A stretch of DNA of 64,000 bases from positions 18,906,875-18,970,874 of the forward strand of contig OZ234495.1 in NCBI GenBank assembly GCA_965153455.1, in the 5' to 3' direction. Every line of letters starts with the position of its first letter. The first letter of the stretch is position 1. The stretch comes from Sphagnum compactum (Eukaryota; Bryophyta; Sphagnopsida; Sphagnales). This document shows, piece after piece, positions 1-13,455 of the stretch. The notes below the pieces were generated by a model. It was not told where the DNA came from. It searched no databases and saw only the letters and a program-made list of their open reading frames with translations. The translations under genes were made by a program, and so were the position numbers.

Positions 1-3000
1 GGGTCACCACTTCTCTTGTTGACTGCCAGTTGCGCCACCCCAACTTCTGTTTTGTTCTCCAGCCGTTTGTTACCACTGGCATGGTCACCAGTTGGCCACC
101 TCCACTAGTCCGTGTGGCTGCTTGGTCGCCACCAGAGTTTGGGTAGTTAACAGTCAAGGACATTTGAGTTTATCAGGGCCAAACAATCGGGTTCATACCA
201 GTGTTGGCTGATTCTTGCTTTTGAAGAGAAGCTCTAATCTTGGTTTTAACATTTTGAGATCATTTTGGATGTTCTTCAGGTGCAGGTTTGAACCCAATTC
301 TTCAAAATTTTGGAACTCTCTATACCTGATTTTATTTTTATGTCACTTTCATTCAAGTCGAAGAATCTCTTACCTTTGTTTGAAAACCAACTTTGGTTTC
401 TTGTACACACTACACACTTCCCAAGGTTGGAAAGTGTGTAGGTATTAAGTTTAATAACAAATTAGAACTTGGGATTGTATCGATATGAAGTTTGACAACT
501 AAATTGCATATAGAGTTTAACCTACTTGTCAACTTTTTCAAAAAGTTCAACTTACTTACCCAAAGAACATGAACATGTGTTTAGCAATTTTTTTTAAGGT
601 CTTTGTTTTGTTTTTTTATCTTACAAAAGCCTAATTCCATGGTATGGTTCTTGTGCCAATTCTAACAAATAGGTGTTGGCTCAATTCTAGGTCCCAAGAA
701 CTTGAACGTCAAGTTTAACCTTACAAACTTAGGAATCTTTGATGCCGATGTTAACTAGTTCATTAGTTAATTAACTAACTAATGAGGTAAGGTCTTTAAA
801 GGGGGGGGGGGCATACAAGGTATCAAATAACCTTCTTTTTTTTTAAATTTAAATACTTGTTTATTACCCATTTTCTTGTTTCAGCAATACCCCTAGTTAT
901 CAATCTCTTCTATTATTATTATTTTGATAATACTCACCAGTTGTGCAGAAGGGTCAATCTTGAAATACCCCTCATGATAGCCAACCCCGTAATCACCTGA
1001 TATAATATCAAGGTAGGTTTTTGTAGGTATGACATATCCACTTTTAAAGAGCTTTGATTCTTATGTAGTTCTCACAATTGTCTAGTTCAAGTTAAAACTA
1101 GGTTACCTCAAAATGGAGCTCAAATTGGTGAAGTGTAGTCAAATGAAATGTGCCAACTCAAAGGTTTTAATCTTTAAAGATTCAAGAACTTGTTGAAACA
1201 AAACATGGGAAGGGTATGGGTTCATTTTTTGTTTTTCATCAAAGCAATATTTGACCCATATGGGTCTTGTCAAGTCCCTTCAAAACATACTTCAAACAAG
1301 TAAGGTCTCTATCTAATTCTTAATCAATTTCAAACCTTCAAAATTTGTTTGTGAATAACTTACCATTGAACCCTTGTTCATAATTGGTCATTTTTTAAAT
1401 AACCATACAACATTAATTCATACCCTCCCATAAGCATTCTTTTTTTTTTACAGTAAGTTTTTGGGTTTTATTGCATTTGGCCACCATGTGAGACCTTGAA
1501 ACATCTTTGTAGCTTTGATCATTTGAATGTGACATCAAATAATATGGAAAGTTTGGTGTCATTGTATTTTATTATTGGTTCTTTGAATCATATTTCTTAA
1601 TGATTGTTGAAGCTTGCAACATGATTTTAATTACTTAATATAATTCAATAACTACCTTGTGTGAAGATCCATTTCATCCCATATCTTGCTTTTTGTTTCA
1701 TCTTTTGTTGAGACCTATTGTGTAATTAAAGTATACATGACACATTAATTCTTTGAAGTTTTGAATACACATATGTTCAATTTTATATTTTATGTATTCT
1801 AAGTTGACTCTTTTCCCAATCTAGGAACTAGATATTGACAATTTCAAAACACAAGTTATTGGTCAAAGAATTGGGAAACATGCTCAAAAAAAGTGTTCAT
1901 TAAAGAATTTGACAATGTACCCAACTTTAATGTTGATGAATGCCCATGCACATCCCCACACCCTTACATTTCAAACACATAGGATTGAAGGTTCTTTAAA
2001 GATAAACAAAACAAAAACCCACCCCAAGAAGGCTTTTCACTCCACAAAAGAAACTCATACCATAAGGTAGAATGCCCCATCACTGATCAAAAGTCGGTGA
2101 GCGAACACCTGTTTAATGGGTTACAACACTAGCGTTAGTTCTTGCTTAACTTGATTATTGTTCAAATGAGCACCCATGACTGAATTTTTGACCATAAATC
2201 TTGTGTTCTAAAATTTATAATTTGCAAATGCCTTTAGATATTTAATGTTCAAGAATAAAGGTTAAAATGTTCAACTTAAAACGAGCATTTTGGAGCACAT
2301 ACCTTTTTTTTCACTTTTGTGTAATTTTTTTGTTCCGTAATAGACGTCCAAGGTAACATTAATATAAACAATGATACGATTTTTAATTTAAAACTTCATG
2401 CACCAAAAAGAAAAACCAAGTGTTTTGGAATGTTTCCTTAGGTGAACAGAAAACAAAAGACATAACATACAAATACATGAAGTGGCCTATGTTAGAATAA
2501 ATCACACACAAGTTGGATACCATTGGATCAAGAACCAAGTAAATCCATTATAGACCATCAAAATTCATATATGGCATTTTCCCACCAAAAGTCATGAAGC
2601 AACAAGGTAAGGGTAGATATCACATAACTTTGCATTGCATTCCTATTGTAAAACCTTGTAAATTCTAGACTAAGCATGTCACATCAAGGTGAAAGTTTGT
2701 TGCAAGAGTTTCAACATTCTCTAGAAAGATTACAATCCAGGATCAATAAAAGATTAGATAGTAATTTAGTTACAACTAAAATCAAGAAGGCAATAGAATT
2801 CCACCCTAATGCAAAGGATGTGAAAAAAGAAACCTTATTACATTTGAGATTAAGGAGAAAGTAGAAAGAATTCCTATTACATTTGTAGTCAAGGAGGAGG
2901 TAGAAAAGCTTTGAAGGAATAAACATAGTGCAGAAAAAGGTAAATATGAATCATATACCAAAGCTAATACAAGAGTACAATATCAGGTATTCAAACTACT

Positions 3001-4297
3001 TTTACTATTGTTGAATCCAACAATCAACATTCCCAAAGCAACCGTCCCACTCTAGTAATAGCACCAATCATAGATTTCCTTCTTTTACCTCACATTGCAC
3101 TTTGAGACTATTTGCACATCCACAACTAACGTCACATTAGATTGGACCAACTTTGTTAAGTTTTATGAACTTCTTTTTCAAGTGAAGAGCTAGAAACCTA
3201 TGCACTTGAACACTATTTAGATCTAACACATTTTTTGATTTCTTGGACTTCATATAAAAATCATAGATTCATACTTCTAGTAGGACCTGACGGACACCCT
3301 TGAGTGCTTGGAAATTAGGACCTGGAATAATAGGGCTAAGATGAGTGCATCAATGCACAGTTGGGCCCTACAACAATCATCACAACATGCTAAGGGTGCA
3401 CCATTAACAAACTACACTACAACACATTTGAATGTGCCACAAAAGCGACAAAATGGCATTTCAAATACCATTTGTGAATAACAAAAAAATCAACCTCCAC
3501 AACTTGTCACCCCAATCACCCCAACAATGCAAGAGACTCTATAGTCACAACCAGCTCAAATCAACATAGTAGCAATGCCATCCTCCCATAGTAGAAATAC
3601 AAAAGTCAACCGAAATTAACAGAATACCTAATGGAACTAAATAGGCCAAATGGACAAATCAACATCTAAAAAGATGCCATGGGCGTAGTGGAGAAGGGAC
3701 ACATTTTTCTACAAAAAGCAGCCAAATATTGGAACATTCCACTTACGAGTACATTCACTAGTATAGGAGCCATAGGAACTATAACCAATGTTTTGTTTTT
3801 CATGTTTTTGTGTCAAAAAAATATTAATATTACACATTTATTTTATATGTTTTGATGATAATGTTTTTAATATATTGTGGAAACATGTGTAATAATTTGA
3901 AATGAATCTAATGAAATTTGATTTGAATCTCAAAAGCATTGATTAATCACTATAACCAATGTTTTATAAAAAAATTTACTCCTTGAAAAAACTCATAAAT
4001 GATTCTTAAAGGACTTGAAAATGACATAATTTTGGGGAGACTTTTTAAACACATATTCATATAGAGTATAATGTAACATATTTTTTTAACAAAAGGACTT
4101 TCTTGTGACTTTTTGCAAATTACAAATGGAATATTCTTAGTATATATTCAAAATCTTTCAAACTAATTTTGTGAACCTTGTTTACTCTTTTTTTTGCCCC
4201 ATATGCATTTCATAGTTACGATATTTTATTCCATATTTTTATTCTTTCAATTTTGTATTGCAAACTGGATTTGGGTTCAATCTCCCTTTATATAGTA
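1..4297. other. Gene-free AT-rich stretch
   Basis: No open reading frame longer than about 77 codons and no recognisable protein or RNA gene. The first 180 bases are distinctly more GC-rich than what follows and could be the edge of another feature outside the window. A run of ten or more G lies near 800-810. Positions about 3,280-3,770 read like decayed coding sequence (less AT-rich, many short open stretches in shifting frames), perhaps an old retroelement, but I could not match it to a family. Confidence 0.6.
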
Positions 4298-4958
4298 CTA
4301 GTGGGTACTCGTGACCTTTGGACACTGTGAAGTCCCCCGGTTTCTTTAAACCAAGAGAGACACACGCAAAGGCGCAAAGCAGCTATTTTTATTTTTATTT
4401 TATTTATTTTTTGTGACGAAAATCCGTTGAACCCGCCACCACGACCCACACGTGGCGCTGGAACATTTCAGGCCAGGTGCGGCTCATTTCGGGATCTCGT
4501 TTCTGTCATTTGGGGGGTTGCAGAATCGGCCTCGCAGAGATTGTTAACGGGTCGGAATGGACAGGTTCAGACAGACACACCAGACCGCTTATAGGCCTCA
4601 GCGTTTGGTATCCGGCTCCAATTTTGTAACGAAAATCGAAAAAGCGAAAAAAAAAAATCACTGGGTGATGAGAACGTTCGGTTGTAGGTGATCAGCATCT
4701 AACGGTCAATTCCCGATCAGACGTAAGATAAAAGGAAGAGTTACGAAATGGTGAGTCCCCTTGACAGTTTGCATACTAACTTTCGCTTCCAGTCACTCAA
4801 CAGTCAGAGATCGGACGGTGATGAGAACGTATCTAACGGACCGGATGTAAAACCTAAAACCTAAAGGGGTCACAGACAGACCGACGGTGACTGACTGACT
4901 GACTGACCGACCGACGGTCACAAACAGACTGACAAACTTAGTGAATTAATATATAGGA
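4298..4958 (-). mobile_element. Non-autonomous Helitron-like element
   Basis: Read on the minus strand the block begins with TC, followed by an AT-rich stretch (ATATATTAATTCA) and a GTCTGT/TGTGAC-type segment, and it ends in CTAG. The flanking bases are A on one side and T on the other, as expected for Helitron insertion between A and T. The 5' end closely resembles the 5' end of the copy at 28,988-29,284. The interior is clearly more GC-rich than its surroundings and carries a GACT/GACC-rich short tandem tract near 4,885-4,915. No helicase or Rep coding sequence is present, so it would be non-autonomous. The hairpin expected just before the CTAG is weak here, so the 3' end is the less certain one. 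Confidence 0.55.
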
Positions 4959-7506
4959 TATGAATGAATCACATTGTGTGGGTTTTTTTGTTGTTAGATT
5001 TGGGAGCAAAAATGGAATGTAGATGATCTTAAGAATGTGACATACATAATTGTCAATAAAAAATGTTTGCAATTGAAATGAAAGCCTATGATACTTGTAT
5101 GGTTGAAGCATCTATTGAATTCATATCTTGTGCAATGCAACAATGTGAATGACATAGTTGGAATACCTTGTATGTGATTCTAAACATATTTTTTCTGGTA
5201 TGTGTGCCAAAACTATCTTATTCTTTGTGTTTGATTTATTTTGGAAATTTTCATTTATTAAGTTCTTGAATTGTAAGGAAATTACTTTGAAGTACAAGAA
5301 AAAACATTAGAATATAGTGTGTTTTAGTTACTTAACCAATCCTAACTTGATTTAATATTCAATTGTTCAAATCTCTTTATAGTTTGCTTGACTCAAACCT
5401 AATCAGCCTATGTATAACCTCAATAAGCTCTAAAGGACCTTGATAAGTCTTGGTGCTAATTTGAATCAACCATTTCCAAAACCTCCAAATGCAGCCCCAA
5501 ACACGGGTTGACTTTATGGATAAATGCTATTACCTCAAAAAAAGGGCAAATCAAGCAAAATATGCTTTCTCACAAATATAAAATGTGCAAGGATCATCTT
5601 TTAGGAAAATCTACAACTCCACAAGGAAATCGTGAAAAACACAATGCAAGTGAAGTAGAGATAAAGTCACTAACTTTTGCAATTTGGATTTCGTTTGAGG
5701 AGATAGCTATGTGAGTTACAGTTCAAGTTTTGAGAAGGCTGGCATTCTTAAATCGCATGCATCAGATTTGAGATTGTTGTTGGCATTTCCGTGATGGTCT
5801 GCCATACCATTGATAATATGAAAACACTAAAAGTTCTTTTCAAGTCCAAGGATGAATAGCTTCCATAATTGAGCTTGACTCAGTGGAGCTCAACTGCTAT
5901 TGCATCAGCAACTAACTCATCTTTCATAATTCTTTCTCAAAGTCACATAACTTATCCTTCAATGAAATATCAAAAGCTAAGTTCCTCCAGGACTAAGAAA
6001 ATCACGCGCCAGAAACTAAAAAACGGTTTTCTCTGTAATATTAGTATGAATCATGAGAGTTCTTTCTTTTGGGGGGATTTATTGGGTTTCTTGACTGCAA
6101 TCTAGCCTGCAATCTAGCCACATGAGACAGCAGAATTTTTTTGAAGTTGTACAGAATCAGAGATTGTGGGATTGGAATATGATTGGAATTTGCAACTTTG
6201 TGGATCTCCCATGTCTGAGCATCATCATCATCATCTCCACTTGTTTGATGGGGTTCAAAATTCTTGCTAGCAGGTGCAAGCCTACTGTCTCTCACATAGT
6301 CTATTTTGAAAGCAGCTGAAATTGTTGTGGTTGTTGGCAGAAGCACCTAGTTATACTTCAGAGAAGAATCTGCAGGCATTTTGCTTTCTGAAATGCCCTG
6401 TGGGTTCTTATGTTCAGTAAGTGTTCCTATCCTCCAAAGTACACTACAAATCATCTGAGGTTTTTATGCACTGTCAAAGGATGTTCAGTCCATTGCCAAT
6501 GTTGGGTGTCTACTTAGCTCTGATTACTGGATTACAATTCCAAAGAGCTGGTCAAAGGTCTCGAAGGAAAGAACAATTTAAGCTCATTCTGTCATAATAA
6601 TATCAGGTAGGCAGAGTTGCAGGGTATTATTGCAAATATTGCTCCAAGTTTCAAAATTCGATTCAGTGCATAAAAATTGGGGTCTGGGTGTTTGTATATG
6701 ATCATATGAGGCAAAGCTGCTGCAGGTTTCTTTTAATAAATTGGGAGGGAGAGGGGAGGACTGGCAGTTTTTCAGATTTCAAATTCCTTAAAATCTTGTG
6801 TTCTTCCAACAGCTTCCATGGTCTTCTTTTTTCAGGTGTGTTTTTGTCCCAAGAGCAACACAAAGGAACAAAACACACACGAAAGGATTCAAAAGATAGA
6901 AACAAGTTGTAGACCTCACAAAAAGAAAACATGATGCCCCAAGTTTTGATTTTGGCATCTTCTTCAACACATGATGCCTATGATCCCCATATGACTCATA
7001 ATAATAGAAATGTCAAATTTGCCAGAGTCAAATGAAAAATCTGAGAGTGAGAGGGTGTTTTCTTTTGGGTGGGTGTGGGGGAAGGGGGAGAGGAGAGATT
7101 CAAACTTGCTGATCAAAAAGGTCAGCTGATGATCATGATCAGAAAGTGGGAGCAAAAAGGGCTTTCCGAGATTTCCTCAGACTCAAAATTCAAATGAAGC
7201 GTGGTCCAGAGTCCATGATCCAGTATGTAAAATGTTCTATTTTGGGTTTCAAGACACACACAAATCAAAGGTTAAGAACAAAAGGGAAGGAGCACCCCAG
7301 GTAAAGTCAAAAAAGGGAGGAGAGAGAGAGAGAGGGAAGGGGGAAGGCGGGAAAGACATAAAAAGGAAGCTGCAGAAATCTGAAGAAGACAACAAAATCA
7401 GAAGAAGTGCTACAAGTCATGTAATAGATCAATCAATAGAGGTGGATCTAGAGACCAACCAACTGCAATTAGGTTTTCTTCACTTAGCTTGATGACAATG
7501 GCAAGT

Positions 7507-7537
<31 letters not shown>

Positions 7538-7823
7538 CACAAATTAAGCTATGGAATTTAGGAGTTATGGAGCTTTAAGTCTCTGACAAGCTGCATGTCA
7601 AGTGAGAGACAACACGTCTCTACAACGTGCTGATGATCTATCTTAGATCTATTATTTAGTGCACATTTTCTTTCACCACCACCACCACCGCCACAACCTT
7701 GATCTTCTTTCTTTCTTTCTTTCTTGGGCCAGACTGAACCAACAACAGCCACATTGTCATCAATTGGAATGGCTGTTATGGAATATGGATGGGTTTTCAC
7801 CTTCCTTGGTAAGTAGGTAGTAT
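4959..7823. other. Gene-free stretch with microsatellites
   Basis: No gene recognised. It holds a GA-rich purine tract near 7,317-7,345 and a CAG run at about 7,507-7,533. Short open frames of 60-100 codons occur on both strands (for example 7,558-7,800 minus) but are low-complexity and overlap each other. The mix of GC-richer sequence and triplet repeats resembles the leaders of the real genes in this window, so a transcribed leader or a non-coding transcript is possible but unproven. Confidence 0.5.
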
Positions 7824-7968
7824 TCTATATAGTAAAGGACGTCGTGGTCGTGAAGCTTTGGGATGAAATGAAGCTTTCCGTGGGGATGAAATGAAGCTAA
7901 ACCCTAAAACATGAACAAAACATTGTTGAAATAACACACCTGTGCATTAGGCACGGGGTTCAAACTAG
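7824..7968 (+). mobile_element. Mini-Helitron-like element, copy A
   Basis: The block starts with TCTATATAGTAAAGGACGTC and ends in CTAG followed by T. About 11 bases before the CTAG lies a GC-rich hairpin whose arms read CCTGTGC and GCACGGG, the classic Helitron 3' terminus. The same start and the same end recur at 12,084-12,211, which defines a short dispersed family. The base just before the TC is T rather than the expected A, so the exact 5' boundary is uncertain. No coding capacity. Confidence 0.6.
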
Positions 7969-8812
7969 TTATAGGTAGTAAATTGGATGTTACTAGGTTT
8001 GTAGATGGTCAGTATATAAAGTAAGTTTTGATGGGTTGTTAGTTGGTAGGTGATAGTAAAAATGGAAACTGAGCTAACCACCCTGGTTTAGGTAGTATAT
8101 AAAAGTGGTTGCTAGGTGAGTAGAGATGCATATAGAGATGGTTAGTACATAATAAGGGGTTAATGGGTTGTTAGTAGGTAGGTAGTTAGAAATAGAAACA
8201 ATGCTTAACTACTGTGGAGGATGTGGAACCCAATGGAAAAGTGTTCCCTATCCACCACCCCCCATCCATCCATCCATCCCTCCCAACATTTTTCAAAGTT
8301 TGGAAATTTTTGAACTCCCTTTCTCTTTGAAAACCTTTGTATTTTAGTGTATTAGAACTTTCAACAATGATCTAGAAACTCTTCACTTGTTGAATTTATT
8401 TCTACTTGAAAAATGGAAGTTTGAGGGATGGTAAATGAAATGAAATATAGGGCTAACCCTACTAACAAGTGGGTAATTAAAATACTTCAGAAAATAACCC
8501 TTTTTCATTCATACATTTGCCTAGGTTCACCCATCCATCATTTGCAGGCCAAAAAAGTGGTCAGGGGGTTTTACCTAAGCCATAACCATTTTATTCATTC
8601 ATCCACTTTGTCTCATTTTCACATTCCTAATGAATTTTCTCCATTAAAGGAATTTCTCCATTAAAAGAATTGCAAAATTTTCTGATAAATAAGGAATTTT
8701 AGAAAGAATTAAAAATTTCTATTTTCCTTGTTGTTCCAGATGCTATACGCCTCCTCCTCAAACACTAGCTCAATGTAAACTGCAAAGATCTGCTCCAATT
8801 TGTTATTTATTG

Positions 8813-8902
8813 GCCTTGCCTACTACCAAGGCAAGAAGGATACTGTGTTTAGATTCATTATAGAGTATAGTAGCTAGCTTAAGGGATTTTTATAGGCCCA
8901 TA

Positions 8903-8933
<31 letters not shown>

Positions 8934-9606
8934 GGTCTATTTTTATATGAGGATTTTTGGAAGATGATATTTTTTGGCTATTGTTGAAACTTGAGATTCA
9001 TTATAGAGTTATGATATCTGGAAGGATTCTGATTTCTTTTAGAGGATTTGTAAGGCCATCCATCCATCACTCCAGACGATTTGTAAGAGTGTAGACACAA
9101 ATATTTTTTCATGAGCAGCAAAACCGACAAAACAGAAGCTCCTCCAGACTCCAAAGGTTTGTAAGAGGAAGAAGACACAATTTTTTCATGAGCAGCAAAA
9201 CTGACAAAACAGAAGCTCCTCCAGACTTCAGTCAAAGGTCCAGAGCTTGTCTTCTAGACACAAAATACCATACCAGCAGCTATTGGGAAATGTGGAGGAT
9301 GGGTGGGGAGCAATGGAGTACAAAGAGTGGTACTTTACTTTGCAAACAGTAGTGATATTGAAGGATGTGGTTTGTCAGCCTTGCCTACTACTACCACCAA
9401 GGCAAGAAGGATATTGTGTTTAGAATTCATTATAGAGTATATATAGTAGCTAAGCTTAATGGGATTTTGGCCCCCATGTAAGTAAATAGGTCTATTTTTT
9501 ATTATATGAGGATTTTTGGAAGATGATATTATTTTGTTGGGCTTGTGTTGAAACTTGAGATTAGTTATAATATCTTGAAGGATTTGGGTTTCTTTTAGAG
9601 GATTTT
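8813..9606. repeat. Duplicated ~230-bp block (8,813-9,049 and 9,378-9,606)
   Basis: The two blocks run parallel over their whole length. Both start with GCCTTGCCTACTAC, share GGCAAGAAGGATA and ATTCATTATAGAGTAT, then TATGAGGATTTTTGGAAGATG, and both end with TTTCTTTTAGAGGATTT. They differ by small indels, including a TAA microsatellite (8,906-8,934) found only in the first. The start of each block can fold into a small CTTGCC/GGCAAG hairpin. The offset is about 565 bases. No coding frame is conserved between the copies. Confidence 0.8.
9080..9238. repeat. Tandem duplication, period about 78 bp
   Basis: Two adjacent units both begin TTTGTAAGAG, continue through TTTTTTCATGAGCAGCAAAA and GACAAAACAGAAGCTCCTCC, and differ by only a few substitutions and small indels. 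The pair lies between the two halves of the larger duplication. Confidence 0.8.
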
Positions 9607-10912
9607 TTTTGGAAGATTAATGTATTTTTGTGTCTTGGGGTTTGATGTTTTGCTGAAATCAATCTGCCTTTGCAACTGACAAAATCTTATTTTGCTGTGC
9701 CTAAAGATGCTTATCTTGTTCCAAAAGATTTATATTATGTAGGTTTATTTATATATATATAATATTTTTTAACTTAATTTTTTTTGGGTACCATAATATA
9801 GGGGCAATTTCAACACATGTTTGTCCAATAATTAACTGGAATTTGAAGATTCCCTTGGTTCCAAAAGGAATATCCCTCTAATATTCCAAAAGAATCTTCA
9901 TTTTCCTTCACAAAATTTAGGTTCTTTGAGGGGAAAAAAAAATCTCAACATTTTTTACAAATAATATAATTAGTGTTGAAGCTGGCCAAAGGTGCTACAG
10001 GATTTAATTAAATTTGAAAAAACTATGTTGGAAATAAATTATTCCTGAATTATTTGGTAGGATTCTCTATTTTTCTCTTCACACAATTTTTTTTATTTTG
10101 TTTTTTCTCAAATTTGGGAACTGAAAAATTTCAACAGTTTTGCAAATGATATAATTAGTGTGCAAGATGCTGGTATTATGTGTAGGGTCTAGGGTTTGTA
10201 GGTGCACTCTAGACTTGTGCAAGAAAACACTCTTTGGCTGTTTTGCCCCCTCCACAAGACCAAAGATCTTAGACATTGGGAACAATTTTTTTTGGGGTGA
10301 ATTTGATTTCAATTTTTTATAAAAAATATGGAAACTTCATGGTTTTGAAGATTTTCCCACCATTTTTTGGAAAATAAAAATAAATCAAAAAATCAAAATC
10401 ACCATATCTATTACACTGAGGCAATAGCTAGGTTGCCAATTGTGGGAGGGTTTCTGGCAAAAATTCTACTATTTTCCCAAATGCTTTTGTGATTTCAAAC
10501 CCAAATTTATTTATTTATTAATTTTCTTATCATCATCTGATATATTGTTTTATTTTTTAATTTTTTTTGCCTTGAATGAGGATGTCAATCTTTTTTTTGG
10601 GGTCAATTTTGAACATAAAATTCATTTGTCATGTACTTTAATATTATTGTTTGCATTTGCCCTTTAAATTCTTAGATTCTTTGTTTGTCACCTTTCAATT
10701 CAACTTTTATAAATTTAAAATTGTAGTGGATTGCAATAAGATGCATATGGAAGATTTTGAAGCAACCTTGTGTCCAATATACACAATGATATCCACCAAA
10801 CATTTTACACCCATTGTACTATTCCATTTTTCACCCAAGTTCAAGACCATATTATGGACCAAGTGGTGCATATTTTGATTGTGGTGACATTGGAAAAAAA
10901 ATGAATACTTGC

Positions 10913-11270
10913 CACTACAAAAAGGGGCTTACAACCAACCCTTAGATCTCCAAAACTATTTAGAATTTGGCATTTTGAAATTTTATAATTTCAAGCATTT
11001 TGAGTAGTGAACATCTCAAAATATCGACATTTTAAAAATAATTTAATTATTATTTCCCAAATCCAATCCTGTACATTACTAGAGAATGTGATTTTTCTCA
11101 CACAAAAAGGCTGTGTGACTCATGACACATATGTGAGATAAACTTTGTGATTTCATCCATTACAATGATATGTGATATTAGCTAATGACACATAGTAGGG
11201 GGTAAACATACGCTTGCCATTTTAATGTAATGTACACCATAATAATAAACACCATTGTTCTCTTGTAGTG
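10913..11270. mobile_element. CACTA-type miniature element
   Basis: The left end reads CACTACAAAAAGGGG. The right end, read on the other strand, reads CACTACAAGAGAACAA. These are matching terminal inverted repeats of the CACTA (En/Spm) superfamily. At 358 bp it has no room for a transposase and would be non-autonomous. A clean 3-bp target duplication is not visible (TGC on the left, CTA on the right), so the element is probably old or the ends are a base or two off. Confidence 0.55.
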
Positions 11271-12083
11271 CTAGCATGACTCAAATTTGAAGGACCAAAA
11301 AATTTACTGGAACTTGGAGGGCCCCCCCCCTTAGGAAGTCCGAGTCTCATTGCCAACACTGAGCACTCAAAGGGATTTGAACATCTAGTGATGAATGTGG
11401 GGCTATTGCTTCGAGAGAGAGAGAGAATCCCTCAACATGGAAGAAGACTTACACTACACATTTTGATGATGAAGGAAGGAAGGAAGGCATATTTAGTTAT
11501 GAAAGCAAGTGGTTGGTGATTATAGAAACACAAACACATTGATCCCAAGGTTGATGGCTCTTTCATAGTTAGTCTCCCACATTGAAAGGTTGTTGAGACA
11601 TGGGTTTCCATCAATTAGTAAAAGAAACCTGGGTCTAATACTTGCAATTTGGGTCAATTTTTCCATGACAAATCCTTTTGCATAGGTCAAAATCAAATTT
11701 TTCCAGAAAAAAATTGACAAAATTTATTATTTAAAAAATTAATTTAAAAAAATTATAAATTTAAAAAATATATATAAAAAAAAACTGGCCCAAAGGTCCC
11801 ACTCTTGTAACCTATATAAGCAGCCCACCCAAAGGAGGAGATTACAACATATCTATTTTGGGACGGTTGCAAAGGTTGAGGGAAACACGGGTGTTTGATT
11901 GGCCAATTGTAATAATGATTGGCCGAAGGTGGTGAGATTAAAATAGTCTCTCTCTCACGTCGCACACTCAAATTTTTCATATTTGTAGGTGGAGGACAGG
12001 GCAAGAGTTAGAAGTTAAAACACTGCATATTGGATGTGGTAAAGGAGGTAGCCTAAATTGTTGTTGTTGTTGTTGTTGGGAAT
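11271..12083. other. Gene-free stretch
   Basis: No gene recognised. Contains a short GA run near 11,415 and a GTT/TTG run at about 12,058-12,077 immediately before the second mini-Helitron-like copy. Confidence 0.5.
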
Positions 12084-12211
12084 TCTATATAGTAAAGGAC
12101 GTCGTGGTCGTGAAGCTTCGGGATGAAATGAAACTTTCCATCCAGACGTCGGGATGAAATGAAGCTTTCCATCCAGACACACCTGTGCATTAGGCACAGG
12201 GTTCAAACTAG
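12084..12211 (+). mobile_element. Mini-Helitron-like element, copy B
   Basis: Same first 36 or so bases (TCTATATAGTAAAGGACGTC and onward) and same end as copy A at 7,824-7,968: a CCTGTGC/GGCACAG-type hairpin, 11 bases, then CTAG followed by T. Between the ends it carries a direct duplication of about 31 bp (CGGGATGAAATGAA and CTTTCCATCCAGAC occur twice), which copy A has only in part. It lies about 1.2 kb upstream of the SYP5-like start codon, close to the probable promoter. Confidence 0.6.
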
Positions 12212-12370
12212 TGCTCTAAATAAGCAACTTAGCCCTCTCTCCCCTCAAACTTACTTACTTACATGTACATAGTACAATACATGGCTGTATACGTACATAT
12301 ATGCGTAGACAAGGGACCTGGGCTACAGTACTTTGTTGTCAGTCCGTCATCAGTCCCCTGCACTTCACGC

Positions 12371-12588
12371 TCTCCCTCCCTCCCTCCCTCCCTCTCTCTC
12401 TCTCTCTCTCTCTGTGTCTGTGTCTGTGCAAGCAAGCGAGCAAGCTCTCTCTCCAGCTCCAGTAGCAAACGCGGTTTCCTGTCTTGCACATCCGGCATTG
12501 GATTGGCAAGGATCAATCTTGGTTGAGCTGCTGTGGATTTGCTTCAACTTTTCATTGCCAGCAGTCGAAGAACAAGAAGCTTGATCAC

Positions 12589-12621
<33 letters not shown>
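12371..12621 (+). repeat. Microsatellites in the probable SYP5-like leader
   Basis: A CTCC run passes into a CT run and then TGTGTCTG units at 12,371-12,428. A CTG run of about ten units lies at 12,591-12,621. A GA run sits further down at about 13,394-13,409, 47 bases before the start codon. Similar CT/GA and CTG tracts precede the hAT-derived and PPME1 genes, so they look typical of leaders in this genome. Confidence 0.75.
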
Positions 12622-12622
<1 letters not shown>

Positions 12623-13455
12623 GAATATTATTTTGACATGAATCAAATTGCAGCAGCTGTTGTAGCTTGCTTACAGCTAGGTTGTTGTTCAATTCGTTTG
12701 TTCTGATTCCATGTCCCTTTGGGTTTTTGTTTTTTTCTTTCTCGTCTCGCTGACAGTTTTTGAACTAGTATAAAGTCTAGATCAATTTTAGTTGGTGGGT
12801 ATTATATTCATGAATGGATTGGATTCTTCTTGTGATTGTAGGACCGGGCCGGTTTTGGAGCTTTGAGTTTTGATTGAATGATTGATCTCAGGCTCTGTCT
12901 GCCTCTCTGTGCACGTGTCCTGTTTTTCTCTTCTTTCCGTTTCCTCGCTTTCTTTCTGGGATTTTTTTTGGGGGGGGGGTGTGCTGGCTTGGATTTGATC
13001 ATGAAGTTGGAAGGTCGCTGGTTTTGTGTTAGTTCACAGAATCATCTGGATTACTGTTGTTGCTTATAGTGTGAGATCTGCAGGGAGGGAGAAACTGATT
13101 TCATCTTCGTGAATATTTATGTAGAGATCAAGGGAAGATGCATGTGAGGCAGAGCATTATTGTAGGACCGTCTTAGACCTAGAGATTGTGTGATCTGAGC
13201 AATATTGGGAGAAGATGATGAAGTTCATGAGAAATTATTATGTGCGTCTTTTCATGTCCCGAGCAGTTGGCCGCGGCGCTGTTGGTCGCTGATCATCTGA
13301 GTTGAGTTGGAGGGAGCTTCTGTTCTCTCGACGAGAGCCGATTCGAATTCCGCCGGAGCCGGTGGTCCGAGAATTGGAACGGGGCAGACACAGAGAGAGA
13401 GAGAGAGAGATCAGAGCAAGCCTTACTAGCGGGAATTGATTGTAAGGAAGCTGGA

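Larger units (their letters stand above)
7969..10912. other. Gene-free stretch with local duplications
   Basis: No gene recognised on either strand. The first 250 bases carry repeated GTAGGT-type motifs and two loosely similar halves. The main content is the duplicated block and the tandem pair listed separately. A further weak duplication links about 9,930-9,990 and 10,110-10,175, sharing an AATATAATTAGTGT-like core. Confidence 0.5.

Noticed and set aside
3280-3770. Coding-like stretch resembling retrotransposon gag
   Set aside because: No frame stays open and no zinc knuckle or protease motif is visible.
4840-4868. Telomere-like AAAACCTAAAACCTAAAGG
   Set aside because: Not the plant TTTAGGG unit and only two or three copies; part of the Helitron-like interior.
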